From Microbacteriaceae bacterium (lineage in GTDB: Bacteria; Actinomycetota; Actinomycetes; Actinomycetales; Microbacteriaceae), in assembly GCA_947452355.1 (NCBI GenBank), contig CANGCU010000051.1:1-7892 (forward strand): DNA of 7,892 nt, read 5' to 3'. Below the pieces are notes generated by a model that was not told where the DNA came from, searched no databases, and saw nothing but the letters and a program-made list of their open reading frames with translations. Each line of letters starts with the position of its first letter. The first letter of the stretch is position 1. Below are positions 6,858-7,892 of the stretch, one piece after another. A program made the translations under genes and the position numbers.

Positions 6858-7892
6858 CAGAGACCTTCCACTCGAAGTACACCCACAACACGTTCGACCA
6901 CGGCCGACGCCGCCAAGGCGTCCACGGTCGCGGCGAGATCGGCTTCGGTCGCCTCGTGAGTTCCGATTACCAGCGTAGCGCTGGAGGACTGGGCGTCCGT
7001 TCCGATGGCTTTTTGTTCAACCGTTTCGACCGACACACCGTGGGTGGCGAACAGTGACGCAACGTCCGCGAGGACACCGGGGGCATCGGTGACCTCGAGC
7101 GTGATGTGGTACCGCGTGCGGATGTCCGAAATATCGAGGATCGGGAAGGTTGCGTGAGTGCTCTCGGCAACACCGGGGCCACCGACGACGTGGCGGCGGG
7201 CGGCGGACACGAGGTCACCCAGAACAGCGGATGACGTTTGGAGCCCACCCGCACCCGCGCCATAAAACATGAGCGATCCGGCGGCTTCGGCTTGGACGAA
7301 CACCGCATTGTTCGCGCCATGGACCGCCGCGAGTGGGTGGGTGAGTGGAACCATCGCTGGATAGACCCGCGCGCTGACCCCTTCCGTCCCGTCGGCCGCG
7401 ACAACCCGTTCGCAAATCGCGAGCAACTTGACGACATAACCGGCCTTGCGGGCCGCGTGAACCTGTTCCAGTGTGACCTTGGTGATGCCCTCGCGGTAGA
7501 CGCCCTCGACGGGGACGTGGGTGTGGAATGCGAGCGACGCAAGAATCGCGGCCTTTTGCGCCGCGTCGAATCCTTCGACGTCGGCCGTTGGGTCCGCCTC
7601 GGCGTAGCCCAGCTGTTGCGCCATGGCGAGTGAGTCCTCCATCGACTCCCCCAGGGTGTCGATTCGGTCAAGAATAAAGTTTGTCGTTCCGTTGACGATT
7701 CCCAGAATTCGCGTCACGCGATCGCCGGCGAGTGAATCACGCAGCGGGCGAATGATGGGGATTGCCCCGCCGACCGCCGCTTCGTAATAGACCTGTGCAC
7801 CGACTTGAGCGGCAGCCTCAAAAATTTCGGGTCCGTGGTGCGCAAGTAGGGCCTTGTTCGCCGTGACAACGTCGGCACCTGCATTGATCGCC
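6857..7892 (-). CDS. hom: Homoserine dehydrogenase, 5' end outside window (344 C-terminal residues visible)
   Basis: NAD(P)-dependent reduction of aspartate semialdehyde to homoserine, the branch step toward threonine and methionine in the cytoplasm. The open frame enters from the right edge (first full codon at 7891) and ends with TGA at 6859-6857. Visible motifs in order: the cofactor-domain end VVTANKALL (visible residues 8-16), EAAVGGAIPIIR, GIVNGTTNFIL, the family signature AQQLGY..DPTADVEGFDAAQK (visible residues 90-113), and GAGAGGLQTSSAV. The last ~80 residues (HITLEVTDAPGVLADVA onward) form an ACT domain, which in this family mediates feedback inhibition by threonine. The NAD-binding Rossmann start and the true start codon are not visible. 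The stop overlaps thrC by one base (TGATG), so the two are probably translationally coupled. An internal GTG at 7717 would give a shorter frame, but clear family sequence continues upstream of it, so it is not the start. Confidence 0.97.
   Translation of the reverse strand, partial: AINAGADVVTANKALLAHHGPEIFEAAAQVGAQVYYEAAVGGAIPIIRPLRDSLAGDRVTRILGIVNGTTNFILDRIDTLGESMEDSLAMAQQLGYAEADPTADVEGFDAAQKAAILASLAFHTHVPVEGVYREGITKVTLEQVHAARKAGYVVKLLAICERVVAADGTEGVSARVYPAMVPLTHPLAAVHGANNAVFVQAEAAGSLMFYGAGAGGLQTSSAVLGDLVSAARRHVVGGPGVAESTHATFPILDISDIRTRYHITLEVTDAPGVLADVASLFATHGVSVETVEQKAIGTDAQSSSATLVIGTHEATEADLAATVDALAASAVVERVVGVLRVEGL

Noticed and set aside
5643..6959. 438-codon open frame on the plus strand opposite thrC and the ends of thrB and hom
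   Set aside because: Antisense to threonine synthase, whose motifs are complete; Arg/His/Cys-rich with no recognisable domain or ribosome binding site.

Overview
All genes in this window lie on the minus strand and are read from high to low coordinates. They form one tightly packed block: hom (5' end outside the window) - thrC - thrB - [87 bp gap] - rho-like - prfA - prmC - tsaC - wecA (3' end outside the window). This order is the conserved threonine-biosynthesis / rho / prfA / prmC / sua5 / rfe cluster of Actinomycetota, which usually sits just before the ATP synthase operon. Fairly high GC (judged by eye), an Arg/Gly-rich N-terminal extension on the Rho-like protein, and very short junctions all fit an actinobacterium. 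A streamlined Microbacteriaceae-type member is my best guess, from gene order and protein flavour only.

Right part (4831-7892): homoserine dehydrogenase, threonine synthase and homoserine kinase convert aspartate semialdehyde to threonine. Each stop overlaps the next start by one base (TGATG), so translation is probably coupled. Middle (3503-4830): an 87 bp spacer with a strong Shine-Dalgarno and an imperfect hairpin leads to a Rho homologue of 410 residues. Left part (1-3502): release factor 1, its GGQ glutamine methyltransferase PrmC, the TsaC/Sua5 enzyme of tRNA t6A synthesis, and a WecA-type polyprenyl-phosphate sugar-1-phosphate transferase. prfA/prmC and tsaC/wecA overlap by four bases (GTGA).

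The notable item is the Rho-like protein. It occupies the canonical rho locus, is open throughout, and aligns with Rho from the OB-fold RNA-binding domain through the RecA core. Yet it has lost the P-loop lysine (R250), the catalytic glutamate and following 'arginine valve' (G277, L278), the R-loop, and everything after the RecA core including the arginine finger. It also lacks the usual N-terminal helix bundle. The RNA-binding face of the OB fold looks preserved. This reads as an ATPase-dead, RNA-binding Rho derivative, either replacing or modulating a true Rho. The large open frames on the plus strand are antisense shadows of these genes. No RNA genes, mobile elements, CRISPR arrays or long gene-free stretches were seen.
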